Shown here: piece by piece, positions 24,449-37,338 of the stretch
How the letters are laid out: the number at the start of each line of letters is the position of its first letter
Position numbering within the stretch: the stretch's first letter is position 1
Origin: Selaginella tamariscina
Lineage: Eukaryota > Streptophyta > Lycopodiopsida > Selaginellales > Selaginellaceae
Direction: 5' to 3'
Assembly: GCA_003024785.1 (NCBI GenBank)
Contig: PUQB01000598.1
Coordinates: 62,001 to 126,000, forward strand
Length of the DNA stretch: 64,000 nucleotides
Made by a program: the position numbers and the translations under genes
Notes under the pieces: model-generated
The model's input: the letters and a program-made list of their open reading frames with translations, nothing else
Databases searched by the model: none
What the model was told of the DNA's origin: nothing

Positions 24449-24617
24449 CCCGAAGCGCATGTACAAACCCTAGCCCTAGCAACCCGCCATTTGGATCCCA
24501 TCAACGCTTTCAATTGATCCCCGTGGCCCGTCCAATCGAACGGCCCACAACCGTCCTCTGTTTATAGGGTTCTTGTTCTTAACAGTCTTAAATTCAAAAA
24601 CTAGAACAAATGGGAGA

Positions 24618-26840
24618 ATGCCCAGATTCGGATGCGGCTTTTTAGAAGATGGTTTAGCACATGTTGGGATGCACCTGAACTTGCGGAATCCAAGCGTATT
24701 TTCTCGTCTGTTGCGCGCTTGTGGACATGGAAAGGATCTAAGTGCGGGAAGACTGGTCCATGCGCGGATCCGTGACTTGAGACTGGAACCGGACAGATAT
24801 CTGTCAAATCTGCTTATTGAGATGTATGGAAAGTGCGGAAGTCCCGAGGAGGCCCGCCGGGTGTTCAAGAGGATCGAAGAGCCCAATCTCTTCTCCTGGA
24901 CTCTGCTCATCTCAGCATATGCCCAAAATGGGGATATGTCTGCTTCGAGAAAGATCTTTCACGATATGCCACACAGGGACGCAGTTTCATGGAACTCAAT
25001 GATAAGCTCATTTGCACAGCATGGTGAGACCGTGGAAGCGAAGCAGATATTCGATCGGATGCCTTCTATGGAGCTACTCTCTTGGAATGTCATGATCCAG
25101 GCATATGCCCAGGCAGGCCAGATCGATGGGGCCAGCAAGATGTTCCGTGAAGTCCCGAGCGGGATGTTGTGTCCTGTACCACCATGATAGGATTGTTCTC
25201 GGAGTCTGAGCAGCTAGGCGAAGCCAAGAACATTTTTGAGAGAATGCCTGAGCGAGATATGGTTTCCTGGAACGCCATGATCCAGGGATATGCCCAGAAT
25301 GGTTATCCTCACGAAGCCAGGAAGCTCTTTGACCAACTTCCAGAACCAAACGTCGTATCCTGGACTTCTTTAGTTGCGGCATATGCCCAATGCGGATATC
25401 TCTCCGACGCAAGGGCCATGTTTGACAAAATGCCGCTTGTGAATGTAGTTTCGTGGAACATCATGATCCAGGCCTACACCCAGGGTGGGCATCTGGAAGA
25501 GGCCAGGAGTCTGTTCAATGCAATGCCTGAGAAAGACGTTATTTCGTGGGCCGTGATGCTATCCTCACACGCACAGGGAGGACTTCTAGACTACGCCAAA
25601 CTTCTCTTTCAAGGCATGCCCAAGCACAATGTGATCTGCTACAACGCCATGATCCAGGCATATGCCCAACTCGGGCACATCGACACAGCGGTAAGCATCT
25701 TTATAGAAATGCCACAGAGAGACGTTGTCTCGTTCAATGCTCTTTTGGCGGCTTTCTTTCGGACAGCACAGATCGGAAAGACCAGGACTGTCTTTGATAA
25801 GATGCCTCAGTGGGACTCAGCCTCGTGGAACACCGTGATTGCTGCGTATGCCCAGAATGGGTACATCGTCAAGGCCAAGAATGTTCAAGGAGATGAATTT
25901 TCGGGATGTGGTCAGCTGGAACACGCTCATTGCTGCTTATGCCTCGGCAGGCAGGCTGAACAAGGTGGAGGAGATGTTCGAGAAAATGCCACAGAGGAGC
26001 TTGATCACTTCCAACTCGATGATAGCAGCATATGCACAGAACTCCCGAGCCAAAGAAGCCAGGGATCATTTCCATGCAATGAAGGAGAGGAACAGCCTTT
26101 CATGGAACATTACTCTCCAGGCATATGCCTTGTATGGACACATTGACGAAGCCAGAACCATATTCGAGAAGATGCCCAGGCGCTGCCTGGTCTCATACAA
26201 CGCCATGCTCGCAGGATATGCGTGCACAAGGGACATGAAAGAGGCCAAACGGGTGTTCCAACAGATGCCCCTGACGGACACAGTCTCGTGGAATACAATG
26301 ATTGCCGGATATGCCCAAAGTGGGCATATGGAACTGGCCAGGCAAATCTTTGATAATTTTGCCTTCTCTGATGCGATATCTTGGAATGCCATGGTCGCTG
26401 GATATGCCCAGAATGGTTACAACGAAGAAGCAATCGAGCTGGCCCGTGTCATGGATTTGGACGGAGCAAAAGCTGATGAGGTCACATTGCTTAGTGTCTT
26501 AACTGCATGTTGTCACACAGGAGTGTTGAAGCGTGCTTGGGACTGCTTTCTCTCAATGCAGTCAGATCGAGGATTAGTTCCCACTTTGGAACACTACTGT
26601 TGCATGGTTGGGATTCTTGGCAAGAATGGACAGCTCGCCTTTGCTAAGGAGCTCGTTGAAACTATGCCATTTGTTCCTGATTCTGTAATGTGGACGACAC
26701 TTCTTGCTGCATGTAAGATTCATGGTAATGTTGAGATGGCCAATCAAGCTGCTGAGGAGTCGTCCGAGATCAACCAAACGAACTCAGCTCCATATATGCT
26801 CCTCTCCAACATGTATTCTGCAGTCTCTAACGTAGGTTAG
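24618..26840 (+). CDS. PPR4: PLS-class pentatricopeptide repeat protein, two frameshifts
   Basis: The start is the ATG at 24618 (MPRFGCGFLEDGLAHVG). The N-terminal segment LLRACGHGKDLSAGRLVHA and LLIEMYGKCGSPEEARRVF is followed by about 16 near-uniform 31-residue repeats (NLFSWTLLISAYAQNGD, DMVSWNAMIQGYAQNGY, and so on). The E-type end has HYCCMVGILGKNGQLAFAKE, WTTLLAACKIHGNVEMA and YMLLSNMYSA. Two missing bases break the frame, near 25157 and near 25880. In both cases the repeat continues exactly in register. Intronless, without an E+ or DYW domain; it ends just after the LLSN of the E motif. Divergent with the SC35 gene. Probable organellar RNA-binding factor. Confidence 0.87.
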
Positions 26841-26944
26841 CTTTTTCACCGGTTATTATCTTTCCAGACCACAAGGAGAATCACAAATCAGTGTATGTAT
26901 ATACTTAACTTTTTTTTTTTCTATTCGTTTTGTGGCTTTGCCAC

Positions 26945-29769
26945 TTACTTCAGTTTTACAGCAATAGGACTGTAGACAAAGTGCTTTCCATCAGTCCAAG
27001 TTAACGAGGCAAACTGCCAGTCTTTAGTGTTGGACGAGGCACTGGAAACTGTGACAGTATACGACTGTGTTGCACCCTCACCGGAGAAGCTGAGACTTGT
27101 GGGAGAGACTTTAACTGTTAAGCTGGATGGTGCCTTCACACTAACTTCATACGTGGAAGAGGTATGGTCTACACTGGTTAGTTTCCTGGTAGCAGTCTTA
27201 GTTCCACCTAACTTTGGGAATGCTATAGAAGGATAGTTCAGATTTTCGGATTTTGTTGTGCACGAGGTGCTTTTGTTTCCTGTGATGATGCTTATTTTGC
27301 TCTCGTTGTAACCCGTGGCACAGAGGTAAGCTACATAGTCTGATGGCTCAATGTCGTAGGTGAGACCGGGATTCAAAGCTTTGGTGGGGTTTATCTGGCC
27401 TGAACCATAAGCAAACGCGTTGCTAGATTTTCCGTTATAGTCAGTTATGTCCTCCTCAATATTGTCAAGAACAGTAGCTGTTGGAGCCAAGTGAGCAACA
27501 TGTATATGTGTATATATAACTGGTTAACTACCTGTTGTCATAAGAGCCGATCTGAGCGCGGCTGGACTCCAGGTGGGATTGTGTGACTTCAACAAAGCCA
27601 AGGCACCTGCTACATGAGGGCATGACATGGAAGTTCCCGAGATGATGTTATATTTAACGTAGACTGGCTTGTTGTCATTGTAATCTTCATAGTATGCAGG
27701 AGTGTCTCCTGCCCAAGCTGCCAGAATGTTCACTCCGGGAGCAGTTATATCCGGCTGTTGCCAAGGGTAATAGTCATTTTACACCATAGGGACAGGAATG
27801 TGTGTGACATGTACCTTGATGATATCTGGACTTATTGAGTTTGGTCCCCGCGACGAGAAACCGGCTGTCACAGGTGCAGGGGAGGTTGTCTGTGCTTTTG
27901 TTGGATAAATGGTGGCAACAGCAGAGGTTGTGCTGTTCATGTATGTGAGCAGCTTCTGGCCTACACTCACCTTAACTATGGTTGTTGGGATGGGGAAATA
28001 ACTAGCAATATCTGCGTAGAAGTCGTTTATCAGGATCACTCCAGCTGCATTGTTCTTCTCTAACCAGGTTACTATGGATCTCCTTGATGCCGTATTGGGG
28101 TCGAACTCACAAACCACGATCTGGTTCTTCACTTTCTTGGAGTTGAGGCTGTCTGGTACGCAGTTACTGCATGACAACCCGTTGTATTATCCTCCTTAGT
28201 CACGCTTTAGTCAATGAGTTTTACCTGGCATCTGAAGATGTGGATTTGTTGGCAGGAATTGTGGCTCCAAGAACAAGAGGGTACGGTGGTTTACTCTGGC
28301 TACGGAAGCTGAGTGATGTTCCCTGCGCAGAAATGTGGGCACAAAACGACAGGCTATTCTGTCCCTACATACATACCTCGAGCGTGTCTCCGTTTCCGAG
28401 CTTAACCTCGGTAGAAACGAGTCTGTCAATGGTACTGGCTCCGACCGTGACAATCCATGGTGCTGAATTAGACACGGATGACTCGTCTGGCCCGGAGTTT
28501 CCAGCCGAGCATGCAACAACAATGTTATGCTCGATGGCATGAAAAGCTCCAATTGCTATACCATCTTGGTCATAGCTTTCTGGTGAACCACCTAGTGACA
28601 GTGACAGTATATCAACCCCGTCATGTATTGCATCATCAAAGGCAGCCATTATGTCCGACTCAAAGCAGCCAAATCCTCCACACACTTTGTACACTGCTAT
28701 CCTGGCCGTTGGAAGACCGCCTCTGGCCGTTCCACTAGCCACACCGGACATGCTGGCGTTGGATACCAGGCTTCCACCGGCAGTTGACGCTGTGTGAGAT
28801 CCGTGACCTTCACCATCCCTGGCGCTGAAAGGCCTCTTTACTGATTTTGAAGCGAAATCAATGGAGGTATATGCTCTTGCACCTATAATCTTGCTGTAAT
28901 CGTATAAGAAAGCATTTTGGTTTGGTTAGGTGGTGGTGCGTGCGTGCGTGAGAGAGAGACACTTCACGTACAACCAACTGATTTTCTTACTTGTTACATG
29001 GGACGGCATCCGTGGAATTGGAACCTGTGTTGTTGCAAAAGCCTTTCCATCGGCTGGGAGGACTCGAAAGCCCGTTATCATTGAAGCTTTCAGACTCCGG
29101 CCAGATTCCTACATAAGAACGTATGTCACTAAGTTGTGCATTGATAGTTGCAGTTTACCTGTGTCCAGCATCCCGATTATGACATCTCCTCCACCACCAT
29201 CTCCAGTTTCCAGTTTTTCAGAGGACACTTGAGAAACTCCCAGGAGCGAGTTGTATGCAGCTGTAAAATCTTGTTGGGGAACACCTTGACCACCTCGGGC
29301 ATTTCTAGTAACCAATTATGAATACTCAATTCAGTGTAGACCAGGTACATGTTTTAGTTTATTAAAACCTCCAAGCTAATACCTGCTAACTTATCTGCTT
29401 GCTGTTTGGTCATTCTAGCGGCAAAGCCATTGAAGCCGTGCTTGTAATTGTACAACAGTTTTGGAGGTTCTGACTCACTGTACATGACGAGTTAGTGATG
29501 AGCTTTATTTCCTTGTTTTCTCCATCTTACCTGTGTGCAACAGTAGCAAGCATTTCATGGTGGCTTTGAACAAGCTCCTCACTTTCTCTGTTGCCCTTCC
29601 CACCAAGGTACACAATGTACACCTGCAATATAAGGTTTAAGCAACTTCAATAACTGAACGAGGAAGATAGATACTGATGCATCTTTCGCCTTGAATGTCT
29701 CTTCTTGTGCATGCCTAGGCGCAGAAGAAGCAGGAAAGACAGACAAGACAGAACTATTGCAGTCTCCAT
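26945..29769 (-). CDS. Subtilisin-like serine protease (subtilase, SBT family)
   Basis: Secreted plant subtilase. Ten exons: 29675-29769, 29531-29622, 29393-29477, 29159-29304, 28991-29108, 28377-28893, 28225-28322, 27815-28166, 27532-27754, 26945-27477. Order of parts: signal peptide ([19 protein letters not shown]); I9 propeptide ([26 protein letters not shown]); catalytic Asp in IIGMLDTG; catalytic His in [15 protein letters not shown]; the oxyanion-region Asn in [11 protein letters not shown]. Then come a PA insert (ALTS-type GTSLSF to [10 protein letters not shown]), catalytic Ser in [19 protein letters not shown], and the C-terminal Fn3-like domain ending YSPIAVKLK. Two likely missing bases: near 29712 (between signal peptide and propeptide) and near 29238 (before the Asp motif). 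All catalytic residues are present. Substrate unknown. Confidence 0.9.
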
Positions 29770-31764
29770 AGTGGCCAGTTTTGTTACCAACTAAATGCTT
29801 GTTATATAGTCGGGCAGCAGGGGCAAAGATATGCATGTAGTCGGAATGTGCGGTGGGGTCGTGACTTGTTGCAGATGAAAGGTGCTAGTCTTAGTTGGTC
29901 CATCCAGAGGTAAGTGCCTTAGTCTGTGAATGGAAATTGTTAGTTTAATGAGTTTAATATGGGAGCATGATAATGATATGGTGAACAGTCCTCATCATTT
30001 GGTTGAGAAGGCATTTCGTCGCCAGTCTGACACGCTAAAACTTGCAGTAAGATTTACTGAAAACCAGGGGCGACTGCATGTGAGACCGGAGATGACTTTT
30101 GCCATGATTTTACAGATTGTGTGCCGTGTATATTTCGATTGCTTGGGTTCAAGGTTACTGTGCCCCTCTCGTGCTTGCTTCCTCTTTCAGCAACTCAACT
30201 CCAAAACAAAAACATGGTCACATTAGTGCTCGTCGAGTGCGTGCAATGTACAGCTAACGAATCGTCTGTAGCTTATGTTATCTTAGAATACGTCGAATAT
30301 ATATATTTATTATTCCTTCTTGGATAACGCTACAGTTGACTATCACGTCCCCGTTGCCAAAGCACACTAGCATTAGTGCAGTGCGGACAAGTCAATAATC
30401 GCCGGCACGCCACAGATTTTTTAGCACGCGAGCCGATAGAATCATCCGTGTACCAATCTTATCACGCGTTGGTGAGAAATGCACTAAGTTCCAATTTCCA
30501 AGTTTTGTCACTTAAAACCGCACATTCAAGCAAGATGGAAGAAAAACACTTAAGAGGACAGAGACAACAAGAGGCATCTCTTGGTAGACCCCTCTCTGTC
30601 ACATTCCTTGGCTGCTGTATTATCTACATGCCAATCAGACGCCAAACTGTTTAATTGTAAGCATGACATCAGTTGAAATGCGCTTGCCAAAAATACTTAA
30701 GGAAATTGATATTGCCACTCACAGAATTCCACATGTCAATGGCTGACACGTGGTTGCCATGTCATTCCGTGACACAGGTGTGCATGTCACTTATGGTGGT
30801 GTGTTTAGAATATAAACAGTACCGGTTCGAAAACCATTTATCAAAATCTGTTGTACTTTTCTTGCCTAAGCCCCCTTGCACTTTTAGTTGTCCGATGCAT
30901 GATGTGACTCTAACAGAATGGGTCGTGTGCGTGGAGTCCTTGTAATCAAGGTTTCTTTTGAGAAGCACAAACCGCCGTGGGGCTTAGGAGATGGCACAAC
31001 TCGACTGCCTGGCAGTGATTAATGATTTCTTATGCATATGTGAATGTTTTAGTGCCAAAGTTAATTATGTAGGGAATTAAGAGAAATGTTACCGCTACAC
31101 TAATAAAATAAACTTTCGCTTAATTTTGAATTTTTTTGTGTTACGGTTATAAATTTATAAATCTGACTATAAATGTATGGACTATCTCTTGTAAATATAA
31201 TGCCTCCTTTGCATGGCTGCAGCGCCCGCCCCCTTTGCCACACTCACGCCATGGCCACGGTGCTGCCAAGCCCTCCTCTTTGCCCATACAATGTCCATGC
31301 AATTTAATTGATGTTCAATCGATCTATTTATGCTTCCTAATTGCAAATTTTACTATTACAAGGTGCCTCTTCTATTTCCTGTTTTGCCCCTTTCCTCCTC
31401 AGCACTAGTGTTCCAAGCTTCCAAATGCCCCACCAACCAACACATATAACCATGCTCATGAACAAATGCAACCATAGGTTTTTATGTGTTAAGGATTGCC
31501 AGTTAAGCGTTTATAGCAAACCCACTCAAAAAATTTATAAATATAGTTATAATCCAAAGATTTATGGACTTTAGAACAAATAATTTATAATATAGTTTTT
31601 CTTTAAAATTACACTGGATTTGCAACAAGTATTGAACCTACACACTTGCTGTACCGTTGTTCACACATGTCCATACAAAGTGTAAGAACAAAACAAAGAA
31701 GGGTGGAAGCCCGCTAGACTTGAGAGGCTGATGAAAGTGGTGCCGGTCTCCACCATGATCTTCA
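29770..31764. other. Intergenic region with no recognisable gene
   Basis: About 2 kb between the subtilase start and the Copia remnant. Short ORFs occur (30376-30654, 30673-30945, 31136-31408) but none has a family motif, a shared frame or splice structure. The part after 31020 is AT-rich. A left LTR of the Copia element was looked for here and not found. Confidence 0.5.
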
Positions 31765-34355
31765 AAGCACCATTCTTTAGAGCTCTTGGAGCTGGTGCAC
31801 TCCGACCTGTGTGGGCCCATGGACGTCCCGAGTCATTTTGGTGCACATTACGTTCTTACGTTCATCGATGACTTCAGTCGCCTCACCAAACTTTTCTTCC
31901 TACGTCGTAAAAATGAGATGGTGGAGGCCTTCCGTGTGTACAGAGCTGCGGTGGAAACTCAAGTTGGCAAGAAGATTAAGGCCTTGCACACGGACGGTGG
32001 CAAGGAATACCTTAACTCCACCATGCAAGAGTTGTGTCAGAATGTCGGTATTTAATACCACGTCACCACCCGGTACACCTCCCAACAGAATGGTGTGGCT
32101 GAGAGGAAGAACCGGACGCTGGTGAATGCAGTGCACAGCCTTCTTGCTCATGCACATTTGGGCAAGGAGTTTTGGCAGGAGGCTATTGCAGTAGCCATGC
32201 ATGTTCAGAACCGGTTGCCAACTGTGGCATTGAAAGGCAAGACACCTGAGGAAGCATGGACGGGTCTGAAGCCTGATGTATCCCATCTCAGGGTGTTTGG
32301 TTGCACAGTGTATGCCCATATTCCTGACCAGTTGCGGAAGAAGCTGGACCCAAGAGCCAGAAGTTGATCTTTGTTGGCTATGCACAAGATGATGAACGGC
32401 GTCGGAAAGCATATAGGCTATGGAACTCGGTGGACAAATGCACCATCATAGCACATATGTGGTGTTTGTTGAGGATGACCTCACATGGTGTCGTTCCAGA
32501 ACAACTTGTGGACTCCTTCATTAACAATGACTTGTTGGCTCCCCTAATCCCATTGGTTTTGTGGACGTAGGGGAAGACCATGGCCTTGATGCCCTGGGGG
32601 AGCAACTGCCAGGTGATGCTCGAGGTGATCAAGGTGATGCTGATGTCCATGAGCACTAGCACCTGAACAGCCTGAGCGGCAGGCACAGTTGGAGCAACTA
32701 GTTGATGTTCATGAGCAACTGGCACCTGAGCAGCTAGAGCAACAGGTTGATTGGCCTCCTCATGTCCCTCGCCGGCGGGGCATGCTGGATCCTGTGGTAG
32801 CTCCAGACAGACCACGCACGAGAGTGCCTTCTCGCAAGGTGTTGAAAGATGTCGAGGAAGCCGAGATGTGCATGTTTGTGGATGAGAAGGTTCCCTCCAC
32901 CTTTGAAGATGCGGTGACCGAAGCGGAGTCTCTTGAGTGGAAGCGGGCCATTCAGGACGAAGTGGATGCACAAGTGTAGAATTGCACATTCGAGGAGTGT
33001 GCTGCCCCACACCAACGTTGACTTGTTGATTACAAGTGGGTCTTCAAACAGACAGGAGTTGACTATGAGGAGACATTTTCGCCTGTGGTGAAGTTGCCTA
33101 GTGTCCGTGCACTCTTGGCACTTGCTAATGCTAGGAGGTGGCAAGTGCACCAGATGGATGTGAAGACCTCGTTCTTGCATGGGGATTTGCATGAGGAGAT
33201 CTTCATGCACATTCCCCTAGGCTTTCCCGGGCATGGGGACACAGCTCGAGCCTGGCGCCTTAACAGGCCTTGTATGGTCTCAAGCAAGCTTCTCGGGTGT
33301 GGTACCAGAAGTTTGATGAAGCTTTGCATTGACAAGGCTTTCAGAGAACACACAGTGATTCCAATGTCTATGTGTGAGGATTTGGTCGTGGACGGATCAT
33401 TGTTGCCCTGTATGTGGATGATCTTCTCATCACTGGAGGTGATGAAGACGGGATTGGCAGGTTGAAAGCAAGTTTGGCACAAGGTTTCGGATGAAGGACA
33501 TGGGAGAGGTAAAGACGTTCTTAGGCCTACAAATTGAGTGGGATGCAAGCTGGGACTTTGAAGATTCACCAGCAACATTATGTTGCAATCTCTTCTCTCT
33601 CGATTTGGTATGCAGAACTGCCGTCCAGTTGAAACTCTCATGCTCGTCGGTGCTGTCAATCCGAACTCGCTTTAGACGGGAGGGAGATATGTGATTCTGA
33701 GATTCCGTACCACAGCCTCATAAGTTGCTTGATGTTTTTGGCATTTTTCTCTAGACCAGACATAGCAATGCCACTGTGCTGCTTAGCCAGTTTGGATCTG
33801 CTCCGAGTTTGTGCCATTGGAAGGCTGCCAAACATGTACTCAGGTACCTAAAGGGAACCTCACCACGGCCTATGCTTCTCAGGCTTGACACTCAGCTGGT
33901 CACTTACACTGATGCAAGTTGGGGGACAAACAAAGGAGCTCGTCCACCACTGGCTACTCTTTGGAATTGTGCGGGGCCTCGATTGCGTGGGGGAGCAAGA
34001 GGCAGAGTGTGGTGGCCCTTTCATCTGCAGAGAGGCTGAGTACATTGCCCTCACTTCTGGATGCAAGGAGCTTATATGGATGCGGGGACTCTTACAGGAG
34101 CTTGGAGCGGTGCAACGAACCCCCATGCTCAGCTGGTGTGACAATCAGAGTAGCATTGCTATGAGCAAGAACCCCGTCTATCATGGACGGACCAAGCATG
34201 TGCTCATTCAGTTTCATTACGTTCGGGAGCTTGTAGAAGGCGGTTTGGTGAAGGTGGCTCATTCTTCTGTGGATGAGATGGTGGCAGATGTGCTCACCAA
34301 ACCGCTAGGCTCGACTAAGTTCGCTTTGTTCCGAGGGGGCCTCAGAGTCTTTTGA
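31765..34355 (+). mobile_element. Ty1/Copia retrotransposon, 5'-truncated and mutated polyprotein
   Basis: The order integrase, reverse transcriptase, RNase H is that of Copia. The integrase core is visible at about 31786-32367 (HSDLCGPMDVPS, FIDDFSR, HTDGGKEY, QQNGVAERKNR, RVFGC). Reverse transcriptase at about 33000-33700 has ETFSPVVKLPSVRALLALA and MDVKTSFLHGDL. RNase H at about 33776-34355 has YTDASWG, EAEYIALTSGCKELIW, WCDNQSS and TKHVLIQFHYVRE. Gag and protease are absent. The frame is broken by stops and shifts (for example the stop at 32053 after QNVGI). The element cannot encode a working polyprotein as read. It sits between the subtilase and PsbO. Confidence 0.92.
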
Positions 34356-34374
34356 GCACCAGTTTACGGGGGAG

Positions 34375-34660
34375 TGTTGAGACATAAACTGATGCTCCAA
34401 TATACTAGAGTTTGGACCCCTGTTTTAGGTTCTTCGAGAGCACGAATGGGAGCCGTTGTGCAGCGCGTACTATCCGCCAAGCTCGAGGTTTGATCGTGAC
34501 TTAATTCTGAACAAGCAAGACTGTTATGGGTTTATGTGGTTTTACGTAAACATGCAAGATTCATTCTGTTACATACAGTGGCCTCTTCAAGAAAAATAAA
34601 AGGGTAAAACAGGGAAACCAGCCGCTCTGTGAGTGTGTTCTACTCAAAAGTGTAATAACA
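34375..34660 (+). repeat. 3' LTR of the Copia element
   Basis: A polypurine tract (ACGGGGGAG) follows the RNase H stop, then the sequence begins TGTTGAGACATAAACTG. It ends ...AGTGTAATAACA, so the ends are TGTT and AACA, the short inverted ends of an LTR. Length is about 286 bp. An (AT)n run follows. No matching 5' LTR is present in the window, so LTR identity cannot be measured. Confidence 0.65.
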
Positions 34661-34754
34661 ATATATATATATATATGTATATATCATTGGTTTCCTCTTG
34701 TTATACAGCTTTGAGCACAACAGTCAATTTGTAAGCAGCAGCTTTACATTGAAT

Positions 34755-35786
34755 TTATTCAAGTTGTGCATACCAGATTCCTTCAATCTTCACCTCCTTG
34801 GGTGCCTTAGATCCAAGATCAGTGTCTGATGGCTGTAAGCTCTCGAACACGCCCGCAATCTCCCCAGTCTCGAGGTTAGTCTTGGCAACCTTCATGGTTA
34901 TCTTCCCAGAGGAAGATGATACGTCCTTGTTGTTCTCCTTGCTCAACTCATCCTCGTCTCCTGCACCTCCTGCAGGCAAAGCCACTGCATTGTCGTACCC
35001 AGAGGATCCACCACGTCCCTTTGGGTCCAGGAACGAGGAGCCTCTGTAAGCCGGGACAAGGAAGTTGCCACTGAATTCCTCTGGCTTTCCTGATGCTACA
35101 AGCTCCTTGATTGTGAACAGGAATGGTACACGCTCTCCTCCGGGCAATTGGACTGTGACAGCTGCATAGTCGATACCATCCTTCTCCTCGAACTTGATAG
35201 TTCCATCCGAGTTGACAGTCAATGGACCTTCGATCTCGTCCAAGGTGTATGTCAACCTTGTCATGAGCTTGGTGTCAACGAAGTCTTCACTGCCACCTTT
35301 GAATGGAGATTCCTTCTTCACGGTGAATGATGTCGGCTCCAGGCACATCTTCTTTAGACTGTAGGTACCAGCTTTGAACTTGAAACCATCCTCTCCTCCG
35401 GAAATTATGGGCATTGGTTTGCCGTGCCACTCCCCTTCACTTCCAAGTAAGTCTTTGCCTGGATCTCGTCATAAGTGAGACGTTGAGGATTTGCACCTGC
35501 AGTCTGCAACAAGACGAAATTCAAAAATGTAGTACACTACAATTTTCTAAATCTAAGGGGGTACCCCGGCAACAAGGACTGTCGCTGCAACTGTTGCGAA
35601 TGCAAATTTGCCGGCGTCTGCGACCTTCTTGACAACATCCTCCATTGAGCAGCTAACTCGTGCGGCATTGCTGCGGACTCCCAATGCCTTGGACACTGAA
35701 GCTGGCCGGAGAGACACAGAGCAGGTCTCAAGCTTTGGCTGTAAAAGAGATGCTCCTGCCTTGGAGGACATAACAGAAGCTGCCAT
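34755..35786 (-). CDS. PSBO: Oxygen-evolving enhancer protein 1 (PsbO, 33 kDa), chloroplastic
   Basis: Lumenal protein that stabilises the manganese cluster of photosystem II. Two coding exons: 35575-35786 and 34755-35513. Exon 1 has a bipartite transit peptide: a stromal Ser/Arg part ([18 protein letters not shown]) then a hydrophobic thylakoid-transfer segment ([14 protein letters not shown]). The mature chain begins with [24 protein letters not shown] text. It then contains [72 protein letters not shown] and the C-terminal [11 protein letters not shown]. One C appears to be missing at about 35412 (in the Cys-Pro after TANQ), which shifts the frame. Otherwise it matches PsbO throughout. It is divergent with the LPA1-like gene. 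Confidence 0.96.
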
Positions 35787-36105
35787 CTTCTTCCACCGCT
35801 TAGGGCTCCAGTGCAATGGGCAGCCTCTGTTCTAGGAATAATGTAGATAAGGTGTTTGCCGCCACAAGCTTAAGCGAGCCAATAGGCGATCCCCACGTGG
35901 CATGGATATACGATAAGATTTGACATTTTGATTTTTAAGGACTTGTGGTGGTGTTTATTTCAAGAAATATAAATAGAAAATCAAGATTACAACAATAATT
36001 TGCTAATGACTAAATCAACAGCCCTAAAATGTCACCAGCTCTGTTTCTAGGGTTCATTCCAGCTATGGATGTGTTGCATTGCTGGTCGGTTCACCCATGT
36101 AGAAA
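35787..36105. promoter_or_regulatory. Bidirectional promoter of PsbO and LPA1-like, with G-box and I-box
   Basis: A 319-bp spacer between two divergent photosystem II genes. It contains CCAAT at 35879-35883, a palindromic G-box CCACGTGG at 35893-35900, and the I-box core GATAAG at 35912-35917. The G-box plus I-box pair is a classic light-responsive module of plant photosynthesis genes. A telo-box-like CTAGGGTT lies at 36047-36054 near the LPA1-like start. No clear TATA box is seen on the PsbO side. Confidence 0.6.
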
Positions 36106-37267
36106 ATGGCAAGTTGTAGGCGGCATTTACCGGAAAGGGGTCGACTTGGAATCCAGAAGCAAAGATTTGGAGTTCTGGTGAGAATGAGCAACGCCCAGCA
36201 GCAAGAGGAATCACCAACGTTGAAATCTGCCACCGATGCTATTAATCTTGGGCTGTCTCTCTTCTCCAAGGGCAGGGTAAGCCAGCATTCTTCTCATGCT
36301 TTCTGCTAAAAACCTTTTAAGTTCCTCCTAGGCAGGTGAGAGATGCAATCCAACAGTTTGATGCTGCCTTGACAATGAATCCAAATATCAACGAGGCACA
36401 AGCTGCTTATTTTAACAAAGCTTGCTGCCACTCTGCGAGGTACTGGTTAAAGTGTATAATATGTGTCATTATATATAACTGTGGTCTTAGAGAGGAGCCT
36501 GAGAAAGCAGCAGAGGCTCTTAGAATAGCTCTTCGAGATTACAACCTGAAGTTCTATGCTATTCTGAATGATGCAGATCTTGCTCCGTTCCGAGCAACTG
36601 CAGAGTTCAAGGCCCTTCAAGATGAGGTGACTTAGTTCATATCATGGATGTCATACCATGTGCAAATGTATGTGTATCATGTACATGTATATATAAGCGA
36701 GTTTGTGCTTGCACAGGCTAGAAAAGGAGGGGAAGACGTCGGGAGTAGTTTCAGAAGGGACCTAAAGCTCATCAGCGAAGTTCAGGCACCGTTTCGAGGT
36801 GTCCGGAAGTTCTTCTATGTAGCATTCGCTATTGCGGCTGGCATTGCCACTTTCTTTACTTTTCCTAGGCTCTTTCGTGCCCTCCAAGGTGGTGAAGGTG
36901 CACCTACCCTTTCAGAAACCGGGCAGAACCTGGCCATCGACATCGGTGGTACGTCCTCTCTCTCTCTCGTGTGTGTGTGTATGTTGAGGAAGTATTGAAC
37001 TTGATGATTGCAGGTATTGTGTTATTTGTTGCTTTGTATATATGGGACAACAGAAGGGAGGAGAAGCAAATGTCACAGATTACTAGAAATGAGACACTTT
37101 CTAGGCTTCCTGTTCGGCTTGCCACCGGTCGCATTGTTGAAGTGGTTCAACTTAGAGGAACAACAAGACCAGTAAGTAATATATTTTATATGTATAGGAA
37201 TATTTAGTTCTCACACATATAATACTTAAGTGGCAGTTTGTGTGTTTTGTGTGTGCGTGTGTGTGTG

Positions 37268-37338
<71 letters not shown>

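Noticed and set aside
30376..31408. ORFs between the subtilase and the Copia element
   Set aside because: No family similarity, stop-rich surroundings and no splice signals that join them.
31600..31764. A 5' LTR for the Copia element
   Set aside because: No TGTTGAGACAT-like sequence is found upstream of the integrase; the element is truncated.
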